Shown here: one piece after another, positions 9,080-18,975 of the stretch
Layout of the letters: every line of letters begins with the position of its first letter
How positions within the stretch are numbered: position 1 is the stretch's first letter
Assembly (NCBI RefSeq): GCF_014773385.1
Contig: NZ_JACXAI010000006.1
Span: forward strand, 62,001 to 126,000
Source of the DNA: Metabacillus arenae
Lineage (GTDB): Bacteria > Bacillota > Bacilli > Bacillales > Bacillaceae
Direction of reading: 5' to 3'
DNA: 64,000 nucleotides
Program-made: the position numbers and the translations under genes
The notes under the pieces: generated by a model
Database searches by the model: none
What the model was told of the DNA's origin: nothing
Seen by the model: only the letters and a program-made list of their open reading frames with translations

Positions 9080-10555
9080 ATGAAATTAAAAGATTTACTG
9101 CAATATTTACATAATGATTCAATACATTTAGACGAAAACCCTGTTATTCAATCAATTGAAATGGACTCCCGTGAAGTAAAAGCTGGGAGCTTGTTTATTT
9201 GCATCAAAGGTTTTACTGTTGATGGCCATCATTATGTGAAGCAAGCTGTCCAAAAGGGTGCAGCAGCAATCCTTGCAGAGGAGTTTGTGGAAGCAGATGT
9301 TCCTGTCGTCATCGTTAAAGATACAAAAAGAGCGATGGCTGTCCTTGCTGATGTGTTTTATGGACAGCCGACACACAAGCTGAATCTGATCGGAGTAACA
9401 GGAACCAATGGAAAAACGACGACGACCCATATTATTGAACACATTTTAAACAAAGCACAGAAAAAAAACGGGTTAATCGGAACAATGTACATAAAAATAG
9501 GTGAACAAACATATAGCGTTAAGAATACAACTCCTGAAAGCTTAACGTTGCAAAAGACTTTTAAACAAATGGTAGATCAAAAAGTAGACACTGCGGTTAT
9601 GGAAGTATCTTCGCACGCTCTTCATATGGGAAGAGTGCATGGGTGTGATTATGATGTGGCTGTCTTTACAAATCTATCACAAGACCATTTGGATTATCAT
9701 GAAACAATGGAAGCCTATAGACAAGCTAAAGGGCTATTGTTTGCTCAATTAGGTAATCGCTTTGATCATAAGCGGCCGAAGTTTGCAATTTTAAATCTTG
9801 ATGACCCAGCAACAGAACATTTTTCCAAAATGACGACAGCTCATATTATCTCGTATGGTATAGAGCAAGATTCGGATGTAAAGGCTGATAATATTCAAAT
9901 GACATCGGCAGGGACTGTTTTTGATTTGTATACACCAAAAGGACAGCGCAAGGTATGCATGAAGCTAATTGGGAAATTTAGTGTGTATAATGTCCTTGCT
10001 GCTGTCTCTGCTTGTTTAGCTTCTAATATTGATTTTGAAACGATTGTTCGTGCTATTGAAGACATGGAGGGGGTAAGAGGCAGATTTGAGGTTGTGAATG
10101 AGGGACAGGATTTTACAGTTATTGTTGATTACGCTCATACACCGGACAGTCTTGAAAATGTATTAACAACTGTGAAGCAATTTGCCCAAAACAGAACATT
10201 CGTTGTTGTTGGCTGCGGAGGAGACAGAGATAAAACGAAACGTCCATTGATGGCAGAAATCGCAACGAAATATGCGGACGAATCCATTTTCACTTCTGAT
10301 AATCCGAGAAGTGAAAATCCAATCGATATCCTTCAAGATATGGAAGCTGGGGCGAAAGATCAATACTATCATTCTATTGTGAATAGAGAGAAGGCAATCT
10401 ATTTTGCGATTGCAAATGCTAAACCGGGGGATGTTGTCCTGATTGCCGGTAAAGGCCATGAAACGTACCAGCAAATTGGACAAGAAATTTTTAATTTCGA
10501 TGACCGGGAAGTAGCAAAAAGCGCTCTATTAGAACTAAAACTTAATCAGGAATGA
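9080..10555 (+). CDS. murE: UDP-MurNAc-tripeptide synthetase MurE (meso-diaminopimelate-adding)
   Basis: MurE ligates meso-diaminopimelate to UDP-MurNAc-L-Ala-D-Glu in the cytosol with ATP hydrolysis. The start ATG 9080 ([10 protein letters not shown]) gives 491 aa; a longer in-frame reading from 8990 has no good ribosome binding site. The Mur-ligase P-loop [13 protein letters not shown] lies in the N-terminal third. The DNPR motif ([10 protein letters not shown]) marks specificity for meso-DAP rather than lysine, and GKGHETYQ is near the C-terminus. The 279-bp gap from spoVD contains no recognised gene. It is part of the linear Mur pathway with mraY, murD, murG and murB downstream. Confidence 0.97.
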   Translation: MKLKDLLQYLHNDSIHLDENPVIQSIEMDSREVKAGSLFICIKGFTVDGHHYVKQAVQKGAAAILAEEFVEADVPVVIVKDTKRAMAVLADVFYGQPTHKLNLIGVTGTNGKTTTTHIIEHILNKAQKKNGLIGTMYIKIGEQTYSVKNTTPESLTLQKTFKQMVDQKVDTAVMEVSSHALHMGRVHGCDYDVAVFTNLSQDHLDYHETMEAYRQAKGLLFAQLGNRFDHKRPKFAILNLDDPATEHFSKMTTAHIISYGIEQDSDVKADNIQMTSAGTVFDLYTPKGQRKVCMKLIGKFSVYNVLAAVSACLASNIDFETIVRAIEDMEGVRGRFEVVNEGQDFTVIVDYAHTPDSLENVLTTVKQFAQNRTFVVVGCGGDRDKTKRPLMAEIATKYADESIFTSDNPRSENPIDILQDMEAGAKDQYYHSIVNREKAIYFAIANAKPGDVVLIAGKGHETYQQIGQEIFNFDDREVAKSALLELKLNQE

Positions 10556-10685
10556 AAGAATTTTTTAGAAAGAGATGTTGATAAAATGAGATTGTTAAAG
10601 GTTTGTAAACATAAATTTGAAATAGGTACATATGATGTATTCGTAAAAACGTTAATGAAATCCTCAGGAAGGGAAGTGGGACCCG

Positions 10686-11660
10686 ATGCTTGAGCAAGTT
10701 ATCTTATTTACGATCTTAATGGCTTTCTTAATAAGTGTCTTACTCTCGCCCATTTTCATTCCTTTTTTAAGAAGGTTAAAATTCGGACAAAGTATTCGTG
10801 AAGAGGGCCCGCAATCTCATCTGAAAAAAACAGGAACACCAACTATGGGAGGAATCATGATCATCCTCTCAATTGTAGTGGCTACAATTGTCATGACCGG
10901 GAAGTTTTCAGAGCTGTCAGTTGAAATGTATCTGCTTTTATTTGTTACATTAGGATATGGCTTACTAGGTTTCTTGGACGACTTTATTAAAGTAGTCATG
11001 AAAAGGAACTTAGGCCTTACATCAAAACAAAAGCTGCTCGGTCAGATTATCATTGCCATCATATTTTATATTGTTTTTAACCAATATGGGTTTTCATCAG
11101 AAGTGCGTTTACCTGGTACAGATCTCTCGCTGGATCTTGGCTGGGCTTATGTTCTATTGATTATTTTTATGTTAGTCGGCGGATCAAATGCCGTTAATTT
11201 AACAGATGGTTTGGACGGTTTATTGTCTGGGACAGCAGCGATTGCATTTGGCGCGTTTGCTGTGCTGGCATGGAACCAGTCGCAATATGATGTTGCCATC
11301 TTTTCTGTTGCTGTTGTCGGGGCTGTGTTAGGTTTCCTAGTGTTTAATGCACATCCTGCAAAAGTATTTATGGGTGATACCGGCTCTCTTGCCTTAGGGG
11401 GAGCCATTGTGACAGTGGCTATTTTAACTAAGCTTGAAATATTATTAGTATTAATCGGAGGCGTCTTTGTTCTTGAGACACTCTCTGTTATTATTCAGGT
11501 AATTTCTTTTAAAACAACAGGAAAACGCGTCTTTAAAATGAGCCCGCTTCATCATCATTACGAGCTTGTAGGCTGGTCTGAATGGCGCGTTGTTGTGACC
11601 TTTTGGTCGGTTGGCTTTCTTTTAGCTGTGTTAGGAATTTATATTGAGGTGTGGTTGTAA
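10686..11660 (+). CDS. mraY: Phospho-MurNAc-pentapeptide transferase MraY
   Basis: MraY transfers phospho-MurNAc-pentapeptide from UDP to undecaprenyl phosphate, making lipid I at the inner face of the membrane. The 324-aa protein equals the family length in Bacillus. It is a polytopic membrane protein with about ten predicted segments. Catalytic motifs seen are the Asp pair in [16 protein letters not shown], the [12 protein letters not shown] loop, and the HHH motif in [12 protein letters not shown]. The ATG at 10686 follows a purine-rich GGAAGGGAAGTGGGA. murD begins 1 bp after its stop, so the two are probably translationally coupled. Confidence 0.97.
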   Translation: MLEQVILFTILMAFLISVLLSPIFIPFLRRLKFGQSIREEGPQSHLKKTGTPTMGGIMIILSIVVATIVMTGKFSELSVEMYLLLFVTLGYGLLGFLDDFIKVVMKRNLGLTSKQKLLGQIIIAIIFYIVFNQYGFSSEVRLPGTDLSLDLGWAYVLLIIFMLVGGSNAVNLTDGLDGLLSGTAAIAFGAFAVLAWNQSQYDVAIFSVAVVGAVLGFLVFNAHPAKVFMGDTGSLALGGAIVTVAILTKLEILLVLIGGVFVLETLSVIIQVISFKTTGKRVFKMSPLHHHYELVGWSEWRVVVTFWSVGFLLAVLGIYIEVWL

Positions 11661-11661
11661 A

Positions 11662-13017
11662 GTGAAACAGGTGAATGAATTTAAAAATAAGCAAGTTCTT
11701 GTATTAGGTTTAGCTAAAAGCGGACTGGCAGCAGCGAGGCTCCTGCATACTCTTGGTGCGGTCGTTACCGTAAATGACATGAAGCCATTAGAAGATAACG
11801 AAGCGGCAAAAGAATTGGAGCTTTTAGGCTTAGATGTTATTTGCGGAAGTCACCCGCCTACTTTACTTGAAGATAAAAAAATATCGTTTGTAGTCAAGAA
11901 TCCTGGTATTCCTTACTCCAACCCAATTGTAAAACAGGCTTTCCAAAAAAATATTCCTGTTGTCACAGAGGTTGAGCTTGCCTATAAAATTTCTGAAGCT
12001 GACATCATAGGAATAACAGGCTCTAATGGGAAAACGACAACGACTACGCTAGTCTATGAAATGATGAGAGAAGGAGAAAAGAAGCCTTTAATTGCAGGTA
12101 ACATTGGTACCGTTTCTTGTGAAGTTGCACAGGAAGCAACAAAGCATAATGTTCTTGTAACTGAATTGTCTTCTTTCCAGCTCTTAGGAACAATTGAATT
12201 CAAACCAAAGATTGCTGCGATATTAAATATTTTTGATGCTCATCTAGACTATCATGGGACAAGAGCCGAATATACAACCGCAAAAGGCAAGATTTATGAA
12301 AATCAAACGGAGGAAGATATTGCAATCATAAATTACGATGATCAGGACGTTTGCCGTTTAGGAGAATTATCAAAAGCAGAAAAAATTTACTTTTCTGTTT
12401 CTAAAGAGTTAACTTCTGGAGCTTATATTAAAGAAAATACCCTTTATTTTAATCAAGAAAAAATTATCGATGTAAAGGAAATTGTATTACCTGGAAGGCA
12501 TAACTTAGAAAACATCCTTGCTGCTGTTGCGATTGTAAAATCACGAGGGGTAGACACTTCCGCTATACAAAAAGTATTAACCTCGTTTTCGGGAGTCAAA
12601 CACCGCCTTCAATTTGTTGATAAGATTCATAATCGTAAATTTTATAATGATTCAAAAGCAACAAACATTCTTGCGACAACAAAAGCGCTGCAGGCTTTTA
12701 ACGAGCCAACCATTTTACTTGCAGGCGGATTAGACCGAGGAAATGAATTTGATGAGTTATTACCATCTCTAACTAATGTAAAAGCAATTGTAACTTTTGG
12801 TCAAACTGCACCTAAATTAGAGCGGATCTGCACCGAGGCAGGAATAGAAGTGGTCAAACGTGTCGATAATGTGGAACAAGCAGTATTTTCGGCGTTTGAT
12901 CTCTCTCTAGAGGGAGATGTGATTCTTTTATCACCAGCCTGTGCAAGCTGGGATCAATACAAAACATTTGAGCAAAGAGGAGACATTTTTATAAACGCCG
13001 TGCATAAGTTAAAATAA
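11662..13017 (+). CDS. murD: UDP-MurNAc-L-alanine:D-glutamate ligase MurD
   Basis: MurD adds D-glutamate to UDP-MurNAc-L-alanine in the cytosolic stage of peptidoglycan synthesis. I chose GTG 11662 ([16 protein letters not shown]), which gives 451 aa, the B. subtilis length, with GAGGTG (11646-11651) as ribosome binding site inside the end of mraY. An upstream start at 11644 would overlap mraY and add six residues. Visible motifs are the N-terminal Rossmann stretch [14 protein letters not shown], the ATP-binding [12 protein letters not shown], and the C-terminal [12 protein letters not shown]. The stop lies within a candidate sigma-E promoter for spoVE. Confidence 0.97.
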   Translation: MKQVNEFKNKQVLVLGLAKSGLAAARLLHTLGAVVTVNDMKPLEDNEAAKELELLGLDVICGSHPPTLLEDKKISFVVKNPGIPYSNPIVKQAFQKNIPVVTEVELAYKISEADIIGITGSNGKTTTTTLVYEMMREGEKKPLIAGNIGTVSCEVAQEATKHNVLVTELSSFQLLGTIEFKPKIAAILNIFDAHLDYHGTRAEYTTAKGKIYENQTEEDIAIINYDDQDVCRLGELSKAEKIYFSVSKELTSGAYIKENTLYFNQEKIIDVKEIVLPGRHNLENILAAVAIVKSRGVDTSAIQKVLTSFSGVKHRLQFVDKIHNRKFYNDSKATNILATTKALQAFNEPTILLAGGLDRGNEFDELLPSLTNVKAIVTFGQTAPKLERICTEAGIEVVKRVDNVEQAVFSAFDLSLEGDVILLSPACASWDQYKTFEQRGDIFINAVHKLK

Positions 13018-13030
13018 GGGCTCGTACAAA
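13002..13030 (+). promoter_or_regulatory. Candidate sigma-E promoter for spoVE
   Basis: GCATAAG (13002-13008), a 14-bp spacer and CGTACAAA (13023-13030) resemble the sigma-E pattern. The site overlaps the end of murD and lies 52 bp before the spoVE start. spoVE has sigma-E promoters in this position in B. subtilis; the exact match is my inference. Confidence 0.5.
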
Positions 13031-13081
13031 CAAGGTTCTTTATAGCCAAGCCCTTAATAATGGTCATTGGGGTGTTCGGCG

Positions 13082-14182
13082 TTGACAGCAAAAAAGTCTA
13101 CACCAGATTTTATACTAGTCATTCTTACGTTACTTTTATTAACAATTGGACTCATCATGGTTTATAGTGCAAGTGCCGTGTGGGCTACTTATAAATTCGA
13201 TGACTCCTTTTATTTTGCAAAAAGACAGCTCTTGTTTGCAGGAGTTGGAGTTGTGGCCATGTTCTTCATTATGAATATCGATTATTGGACGTGGCGGACG
13301 TGGGCAAAGGTACTTATCATTGTTTGCTTTTTTTTATTGATTGTCGTGTTAATTCCTGGTGTAGGTATGGAACGGAACGGATCAAGAAGCTGGATTGGCG
13401 TTGGAGCGTTTTCCATTCAGCCGTCCGAATTTATGAAGCTCGCGATGATTGCCTTCCTAGCCAAGTTTTTATCTGAAAATCAAAAGAAAATAACGTCGTT
13501 TAAAAAGGGCCTGGTTCCTTCGCTTGGATTAGTGTTTATAGCCTTTGGAATGATTATGCTTCAACCGGATCTAGGCACCGCAACCGTTATGGTTGGGACA
13601 TGTACGGTCATGATTTTTATAGCTGGAGCTCGCATCAGTCATTTTATCGCCCTTGGTTTAATTGGACTTGGCGGCTTTGTGGGGCTTGTTTTATCTGCTC
13701 CTTATCGAATGAAACGGATTACCTCTTTTTTAAATCCATGGGAGGATCCTCTCGGGAGCGGATTTCAAATTATCCAATCCCTTTATGCGATTGGACCCGG
13801 AGGTTTGTTTGGTCTTGGATTAGGGCAAAGCAGACAAAAGTTTTTTTATCTTCCAGAGCCGCAGACTGATTTTATTTTCGCTATTTTGGCCGAGGAGCTC
13901 GGTTTTATCGGAGGGTCCTTTATTCTTCTGCTTTTCAGCCTGCTGTTGTGGAGGGGAATTAGGATTGCTTTAGGTGCACCTGATCTTTTCGGAAGCTTTA
14001 TAGCCGTCGGAATCATTGCCATGGTGGCTATTCAGGTTATGATCAATATAGGTGTTGTAACAGGATTAATGCCTGTTACAGGCATTACATTGCCGTTTTT
14101 AAGTTATGGAGGTTCTTCGCTTACTTTAATGCTGATGGCTGTCGGAGTGCTTTTAAATGTAAGCCGGTATGCCAGGTATTAG
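13082..14182 (+). CDS. spoVE: SEDS-family sporulation peptidoglycan polymerase SpoVE
   Basis: SpoVE is the FtsW/RodA-family glycosyltransferase that, with SpoVD, makes cortex peptidoglycan during sporulation. The best start is TTG 13082 (reading MTAKKSTPDFIL), preceded by GGGGTG at 13069-13074, giving 366 aa as in B. subtilis. It is a polytopic membrane protein with about ten segments. Family features include GSRSWIGVGAFSIQPSEFMKL, the QPDLGTATVM loop, the FFYLPEPQTDFIFA region with the EELGF acidic loop, and LPFLSYGGSS. The close match to SpoVE rather than FtsW, and its position between murD and murG, decide the name. The vegetative FtsW would be encoded outside the window. Confidence 0.95.
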   Translation: MTAKKSTPDFILVILTLLLLTIGLIMVYSASAVWATYKFDDSFYFAKRQLLFAGVGVVAMFFIMNIDYWTWRTWAKVLIIVCFFLLIVVLIPGVGMERNGSRSWIGVGAFSIQPSEFMKLAMIAFLAKFLSENQKKITSFKKGLVPSLGLVFIAFGMIMLQPDLGTATVMVGTCTVMIFIAGARISHFIALGLIGLGGFVGLVLSAPYRMKRITSFLNPWEDPLGSGFQIIQSLYAIGPGGLFGLGLGQSRQKFFYLPEPQTDFIFAILAEELGFIGGSFILLLFSLLLWRGIRIALGAPDLFGSFIAVGIIAMVAIQVMINIGVVTGLMPVTGITLPFLSYGGSSLTLMLMAVGVLLNVSRYARY

Positions 14183-14388
14183 CCATAATAAATTTTACTG
14201 TGTTTCTAAAGATGTACATGATTTATAATAATAACAGCAGAGGCTGACTCATTCGTGCAGTCCTTTATAACCATTTCCTTCTTCTTGACAAGAGGATCGA
14301 GATCGTTTGAGGCAGCTGGCACAGGTAATTTGAGTTAGCCTTATCTCATTTTTGTAACTCAATATTAGGCAGGATAGGGGAAGATAGT

Positions 14389-15477
14389 ATGCGCATAGTT
14401 GTTAGTGGAGGCGGTACTGGGGGACATATTTATCCCGCTTTAGCCTTGATAAAAGAAATTAAACGGAATCATGCAGATGTTGAATTTTTATATATCGGGA
14501 CTGAAAAAGGCCTTGAAAAAAAGATTGTAGAAAGAGAAGGGATTCCCTTCAAATCAATTGAAATTACCGGCTTTAAAAGAAGTCTCTCATTTGAAAATAT
14601 CAAAACAATTATGAGGTTTCTTAAAGGAGTAAACAAGAGCAGGCGGTATTTAAAGGAATTCAAAGCAGATGTCGTCATCGGTTCAGGAGGCTTTGTATGC
14701 GGACCTGTCGTCTATGCAGCAGCAAAATCTAACATCCCAACAGTCATTCATGAGCAAAATAGCTTGCCAGGCATAACAAACAAATTTTTAGCTCGATATG
14801 TCGACAAGATTGCAATCTGTTTTGAAGAAGCCAGAAGCTTTTTCCCTGAAAATAAAACAGTATTAACAGGCAACCCCCGTGCTTCTGAAGTAGTAGGGGT
14901 TGACGGTGCAAAGGGAAGAGCCTCACTTGGTTTAAAACCGGGGAAAAAATCTGTTTTAATTTTTGGCGGAAGCAGAGGAGCCAAGCCAATAAATGATGCG
15001 GTACTAGAAATGATAAACAGCATAGACCAAAAAGACTATGAGGTCATCTATGTAACAGGAGAAGTTCATTATGAAAAGGTAATGATGGAGGCAGGTAAAA
15101 CTAGAAAATCTGACAAGCTTATTATCAAACCATTTATTCATAATATGCCTGAGGTATTAGCGGGTGTTGACCTTATTGTATCTAGAGCAGGGGCTACATC
15201 TTTAGCAGAAATTACTGCTTTGGGCTTGCCTAGTATATTAATACCAAGTCCATATGTTACAGCGAACCATCAAGAAAAAAATGCAAAAGCTTTAAGTGAT
15301 TCTGGTGCAGCTCTAGTATTATTGGAAAAAGATTTATCCGGAAAACGGCTCGAAGAAAAAATTGACGATATATTATTAAATTCCGAAAATTTAAATAAAA
15401 TGAAAAAAGCATCAAAGGAACTGGGCATACCTGATGCTGCGCAAAGGCTCTACAAACTTATGAAGGAAATTGTCTAA
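14389..15477 (+). CDS. murG: UDP-GlcNAc:lipid I N-acetylglucosaminyltransferase MurG
   Basis: MurG adds GlcNAc to lipid I to make lipid II, at the cytoplasmic face of the membrane. The protein is 362 aa (363 in B. subtilis as I recall) with a GT-B fold. The first glycine-rich loop [14 protein letters not shown] is at the N-terminus, the second [10 protein letters not shown] near residues 100-110, and the C-terminal UDP-GlcNAc site includes [10 protein letters not shown]-like and [11 protein letters not shown] sequences. The start is ATG 14389 with GGGGAAG upstream. The 206-bp spoVE-murG gap shows no clear gene or terminator. Confidence 0.96.
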   Translation: MRIVVSGGGTGGHIYPALALIKEIKRNHADVEFLYIGTEKGLEKKIVEREGIPFKSIEITGFKRSLSFENIKTIMRFLKGVNKSRRYLKEFKADVVIGSGGFVCGPVVYAAAKSNIPTVIHEQNSLPGITNKFLARYVDKIAICFEEARSFFPENKTVLTGNPRASEVVGVDGAKGRASLGLKPGKKSVLIFGGSRGAKPINDAVLEMINSIDQKDYEVIYVTGEVHYEKVMMEAGKTRKSDKLIIKPFIHNMPEVLAGVDLIVSRAGATSLAEITALGLPSILIPSPYVTANHQEKNAKALSDSGAALVLLEKDLSGKRLEEKIDDILLNSENLNKMKKASKELGIPDAAQRLYKLMKEIV

Positions 15478-15592
15478 TAAATTGTATGATTTATCTTAAG
15501 AATTGTAGTTTTCAAAAGTTAATGTTTCATTGCTGCAGATCCTTCTAGAGGGACACCGACATCGAAGAAAAAGGAACTAAAAGGAGGAAGTT

Positions 15593-16504
15593 ATGGAAAA
15601 GTTAATCCAAGAATTAAGATCCGCAAATATTGGGAAAGTCAGCGAAAATGAAATGCTTTCTAGTCATACCACCATTAAAATCGGCGGTCCTGCCGATGTT
15701 TTTGTTGAACCAAAGGATATGGCAGGTTTAGAAAAAACATTGTCTACCGTAAAAAGCCATGGTGTTAAATGGCGAGCGATAGGCAGAGGTTCCAACCTAT
15801 TAGTCTCAGATGAAGGGATAGAAGGGGTTGTCATCAAACTAGGAGCAGGCTTGGATCACCTTGAAATGGATGGAAACACGCTAACTGTCGGAGCGGGCTA
15901 TTCCATTATAAGATTGGCGACAATGATGAGTAAACAAGGTTTATCAGGCTTACAGTTTGCAGGAGGAATACCTGGTTCCGTTGGAGGAGCCGTTTATATG
16001 AATGCAGGAGCACACGGTTCAGACATGTCTAATATCCTTATTAAAGCACATATTTTATTTGCGGACGGGACAAAGGGCTGGTTAAATAAAGATGAAATGG
16101 AATTTTCATATCGGACTTCTGTCTTACAGAAGAAACGCCCTGGGATCGTATTAGAAGCGGTTCTCCAACTAGAAGAAGGGAAAAAAGAACAAATTGTCGC
16201 AGAGATCCAAAAAAATAAAGATTATAGAAGAGACACACAGCCATGGTCATTGCCGTGTGCTGGAAGTATATTTAGAAATCCGCTCCCTCTTTATGCGGGC
16301 CAGTTAGTCGAAGAAGCTGGCTTAAAAGGATATCAAATAGGCGGGGCCCAAATATCAGAAATGCACGGTAATTTTATCGTTAATGCCGGCGGTGCAACAG
16401 CTGGGGACGTTTTAGACCTGATAGCATATGTTAAAGAAAGGATTTTAAACGACTATCAAGTAACAATAGAGACGGAAGTAGAAATTATTGGTAGAAATCA
16501 GTAA
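15593..16504 (+). CDS. murB: UDP-N-acetylenolpyruvoylglucosamine reductase MurB
   Basis: MurB is an FAD enzyme that reduces UDP-GlcNAc-enolpyruvate to UDP-MurNAc with NADPH. The 303-aa length equals that of the short (type II) MurB of Bacillus. The FAD-binding motifs [12 protein letters not shown] and [19 protein letters not shown] are clear. The C-terminal part has the catalytic Ser/Glu region ([21 protein letters not shown]). The ATG at 15593 follows a strong AAGGAGG (15581-15587). Downstream the dcw cluster is interrupted by 899 bp before divIB, much more than in B. subtilis as I recall it. Confidence 0.97.
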   Translation: MEKLIQELRSANIGKVSENEMLSSHTTIKIGGPADVFVEPKDMAGLEKTLSTVKSHGVKWRAIGRGSNLLVSDEGIEGVVIKLGAGLDHLEMDGNTLTVGAGYSIIRLATMMSKQGLSGLQFAGGIPGSVGGAVYMNAGAHGSDMSNILIKAHILFADGTKGWLNKDEMEFSYRTSVLQKKRPGIVLEAVLQLEEGKKEQIVAEIQKNKDYRRDTQPWSLPCAGSIFRNPLPLYAGQLVEEAGLKGYQIGGAQISEMHGNFIVNAGGATAGDVLDLIAYVKERILNDYQVTIETEVEIIGRNQ

Positions 16505-16532
16505 AAGGATGCGTCCATTTTTCCTGTTAATA

Positions 16533-16541
16533 TGTTATAAT
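16533..16541 (+). promoter_or_regulatory. Extended -10 promoter after murB
   Basis: TGTTATAAT at 16533-16541 is a perfect extended -10 element (TGN plus TATAAT). The -35 region 17 bp upstream is poor (GTCCAT), which extended -10 promoters can tolerate. Transcription would start near 16548, about 45 bp after murB. Confidence 0.5.
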
Positions 16542-16547
16542 GAAGTC

Positions 16548-16650
16548 GTAGGGAAATAGACGAATTGTTTTGAGCCATAGCAACATTTGGTAGTGTGATA
16601 AATAGTTTCAGAGATGCCTGGCTCTTTATATTGGGCCGGGTTTTATTTTC
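16548..16650 (+). ncRNA. Candidate attenuator-type leader or small RNA
   Basis: From a predicted start near 16548 the RNA would run about 100 nt to an intrinsic terminator: CCTGGCTC (16617-16624) pairs with GGGCCGGG (16633-16640), followed by TTTTATTTT. GAGCCA at 16572-16577 is exactly complementary to TGGCTC (16619-16624) in the terminator's 5' arm, so an alternative structure could block termination. That is the layout of an attenuator. No known riboswitch class or T-box signature was recognised and no ORF is evident. It might instead be a plain small RNA or a simple murB terminator. Confidence 0.4.
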
Positions 16651-17403
16651 TGAAAATTAAAGGATCCACTGTATTGAGAGAGTTGAATTGAAATATAAAT
16701 GAAAGCTTGCTGGTTTTTAATACATAAAAGATGAGGAGGTGCAAACTCCTCTTTGAAATCAGCAGCTGAATCGTTATGTTCTTAATTTGAAAAAGATGTT
16801 TATCCTGTTCTAGCTGGCGGAATGATATAACCTCTTATTTTTTTGTAGGAAAATCCTCCCAAAGGTAACATTTTTTAAAAAGAACAAAAGTTTAGGTTTA
16901 TCAAAATATTTGCGTATAAAACAAATTACCTTGTACGACTCCAGCGCCTAACCCGGCTCTAAAGGGCACAAGCCAATTCTTCCAATAGGGCTAAAAGCAC
17001 CCTTTTTCCGAGAAGCTCAACTCGTGTTTGCCTCAGGCAGCGGAAGAGGCTCTTGCACTTTGCTTTTATTATTAAATCTGAATGTTTAGGTTCATTAAAG
17101 GGTAAAAGGCGGCTTTTTATTAAAGGAATTCAGCATTCCGCTGGTACATCACCTCCTAACTACGACCTCATTTCTAGAGGTGAGAAGTGTGTGGTTGGAA
17201 TTGAAGCAATCGGAGAGACACCAATTGCCTTTATTTCAGAATGCTTAAGATCACCAATTCATAAAGGGGATAAGAGGGGTTTGATAAAGAAATCAGTTCT
17301 TTCGCTGATTTCATCCATTCCACTTCCGGCTTCTCCTCTCCAGGATGTAGGAATTTTCCCTTGTGGTAGAAGGTTCACTTTATCTAGGCTGGGGTGAAAA
17401 AGC
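16651..17403. repeat. Repeat-rich murB-divIB spacer
   Basis: This region contains a small hairpin (16733-16751, GAGGAG/CTCCTC). It then holds a copy related to the GACTCCAGCGCC repeat family (about 16933-17060) and a family A hairpin (17204-17231), preceded by CACCTC and TTTCTAGAGGTGAGA. A module B hairpin (about 17284-17311, GAAATCAG / CTGATTTC) follows. An open frame of 114 codons at 17053-17397 runs through these repeats and is not a credible gene. The ribosome binding site of divIB lies at the far end. Confidence 0.6.
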
Positions 17404-18204
17404 TTGAAAAACCAGACAAAAGAAGAAAAAATCGTATCCATTGAAGATCGTATTCCGAAATTGAAAGAGCAACGAAAGCAAAAAACGAATAAAAGACTAA
17501 TTATGTTTTTATCGCTTTTTTTTATGCTTATTCTCCTAGTTATTTATTTCCAATCACCTTTGAGCAAGGTAGGTAAAGTAAAAGTAGAGGGCAACATCTA
17601 TTTTACTGCAGAAAAAATTAAAGATGTCAGTGGAATAACGACAAATACCGGATATTGGAATATCCAAAACGACGAAGTAATAGAGAAAATTAAGAGCATA
17701 GGCGGAATTAAAGATGTTCATATTGAGAAAAAACTGCCTAATAACATAGCCATCATCGTTAAAGAATATAACCGGGTAGCTTATGTGAAAAAAAAGGGGC
17801 AATTTTATCCCGTTTTAGAAAACGGTAATTCTATGGAATCCGCGCAGGCTGAGCTGCCAATCAATGCTCCTATTATGTATAACTGGAATTCCGAGGAGCA
17901 CTTAAAAGAAATGACTGCCCAGTTAAGTGAACTTCCTTTGCATATTCTGGGGATGATTTCTGAAATTTATTATACACCTAAGAAAAATGATCCTTGGCAT
18001 GTTACTCTTTATATGAACGATGGTTATGAAGTGAGTGCTACTGTCAGAGATTTTGCAGAAAAAATGTCTAATTACCCTTCGATTGTAAGCCAATTAGATC
18101 CTTCTGTAAAAGGAATTATCCACTTAGAGGTGGGTACATATTTCGAAGCGTATAAGACGAAAGAAAAAGAAGGAGAGAAAAAGGAGAATGAAACTGAAGG
18201 GTAG
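17404..18204 (+). CDS. divIB: Cell division protein DivIB (FtsQ family)
   Basis: DivIB is the Gram-positive FtsQ: a bitopic protein that stabilises FtsL and DivIC in the divisome. The 266-aa product starts at TTG 17404, with GGGGTG ahead. It has a basic cytoplasmic segment (ERIPKLKEQRKQKTNKR), a transmembrane helix at about residues 32-50, then a POTRA domain opening with LSKVGKVKVEGNIYFTAEKI and a beta domain ending in KGIIHLEVGTYFEAY. A charged Lys/Glu tail follows, as in B. subtilis DivIB. It overlaps ylxW by 17 bp, suggesting coupled translation of the ylxW-ylxX-sbp group. Confidence 0.95.
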   Translation: MKNQTKEEKIVSIEDRIPKLKEQRKQKTNKRLIMFLSLFFMLILLVIYFQSPLSKVGKVKVEGNIYFTAEKIKDVSGITTNTGYWNIQNDEVIEKIKSIGGIKDVHIEKKLPNNIAIIVKEYNRVAYVKKKGQFYPVLENGNSMESAQAELPINAPIMYNWNSEEHLKEMTAQLSELPLHILGMISEIYYTPKKNDPWHVTLYMNDGYEVSATVRDFAEKMSNYPSIVSQLDPSVKGIIHLEVGTYFEAYKTKEKEGEKKENETEG

Positions 18205-18895
18205 ATATGTTTTATTATCCCTTGTAATGCTGGTTGTTGGTTTTTTAATCTCCTTTTCCTATCAATTGACAAGTGAAAAACCAAATAATAATGTGGCAAG
18301 TTCGGCTCAATGGAAAAGAGAGTTCGAATTAAAGGAAAAATTGATTGTACAGGAAGAAAGAAATCGTGATCTCCAGCAGGAACTTTATAGGAATCAAGAA
18401 AAAGTCAGAGAGTATGAAGAAAATTTAAAAAACGAAAAGCGAATTTTTTACAATCTCGTAGAAGATGTAGAACGATTTAGAATGTATGTTGGGGAAGTTG
18501 GAGTCCACGGGCAGGGAATTGAGGTTACACTAAAGGATGCATCTTATATTCCTGATACGGAAAATGTTAATAATTACATTGTTCATGAAAATCATATTTT
18601 TAAAGTAGTCAATGAATTGCTGATATCCGGTGCAAGTGCAATTTCAATCAACGGACAGAGATTGTCACATGATTCGTATATTTATTGTAATGGACCTGTT
18701 ATTACTGTCGATGGAAATCAATATCCTGCCCCCTTTGTTATTTCCGCAATAGGTGATACGAACGTTCTTAAACCGGCTTTAAACATTGCAGGTGGAGTTG
18801 TTGAACAATTAGTGTATGATAACATTGAAGTGATAGTTGAAGAAAAATCTGATATAAAAATGGATCCGCTCCTGCAAGAAAATAAAAATCCATAA
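18188..18895 (+). CDS. ylxW: DUF881 family protein YlxW
   Basis: YlxW is a conserved protein of unknown biochemical function found beside ylxX and sbp in the Bacillus division cluster. The 235-aa product has an N-terminal membrane segment (LLSLVMLVVGFLISFSY), a long Glu/Lys-rich coiled coil at about residues 35-90, and a compact C-terminal DUF881 domain with GQGIEVTLKDA and SGASAISINGQRL. Most of it should lie outside the membrane. Its ATG overlaps the end of divIB. Naming rests on this synteny and the DUF881 pattern. Confidence 0.88.
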   Translation: MKLKGRYVLLSLVMLVVGFLISFSYQLTSEKPNNNVASSAQWKREFELKEKLIVQEERNRDLQQELYRNQEKVREYEENLKNEKRIFYNLVEDVERFRMYVGEVGVHGQGIEVTLKDASYIPDTENVNNYIVHENHIFKVVNELLISGASAISINGQRLSHDSYIYCNGPVITVDGNQYPAPFVISAIGDTNVLKPALNIAGGVVEQLVYDNIEVIVEEKSDIKMDPLLQENKNP

Positions 18896-18975
18896 ATATT
18901 ATTCCGTTTAGGGTGGCGGTAAATTTTTACTGCTTTTCCGGGTCACCTTTTACGGTTTGAGGGATTCATAAGACG

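Noticed and set aside
10586-10690. Short leader peptide before mraY
   Set aside because: An ATG at 10586 opens a frame of about 34 codons ending just inside mraY, but the ribosome binding site is weak and no attenuator structure accompanies it.
17053-17397. 114-codon open frame upstream of divIB
   Set aside because: It lies wholly in repeat sequence with hairpins; no family motif or ribosome binding site was seen.
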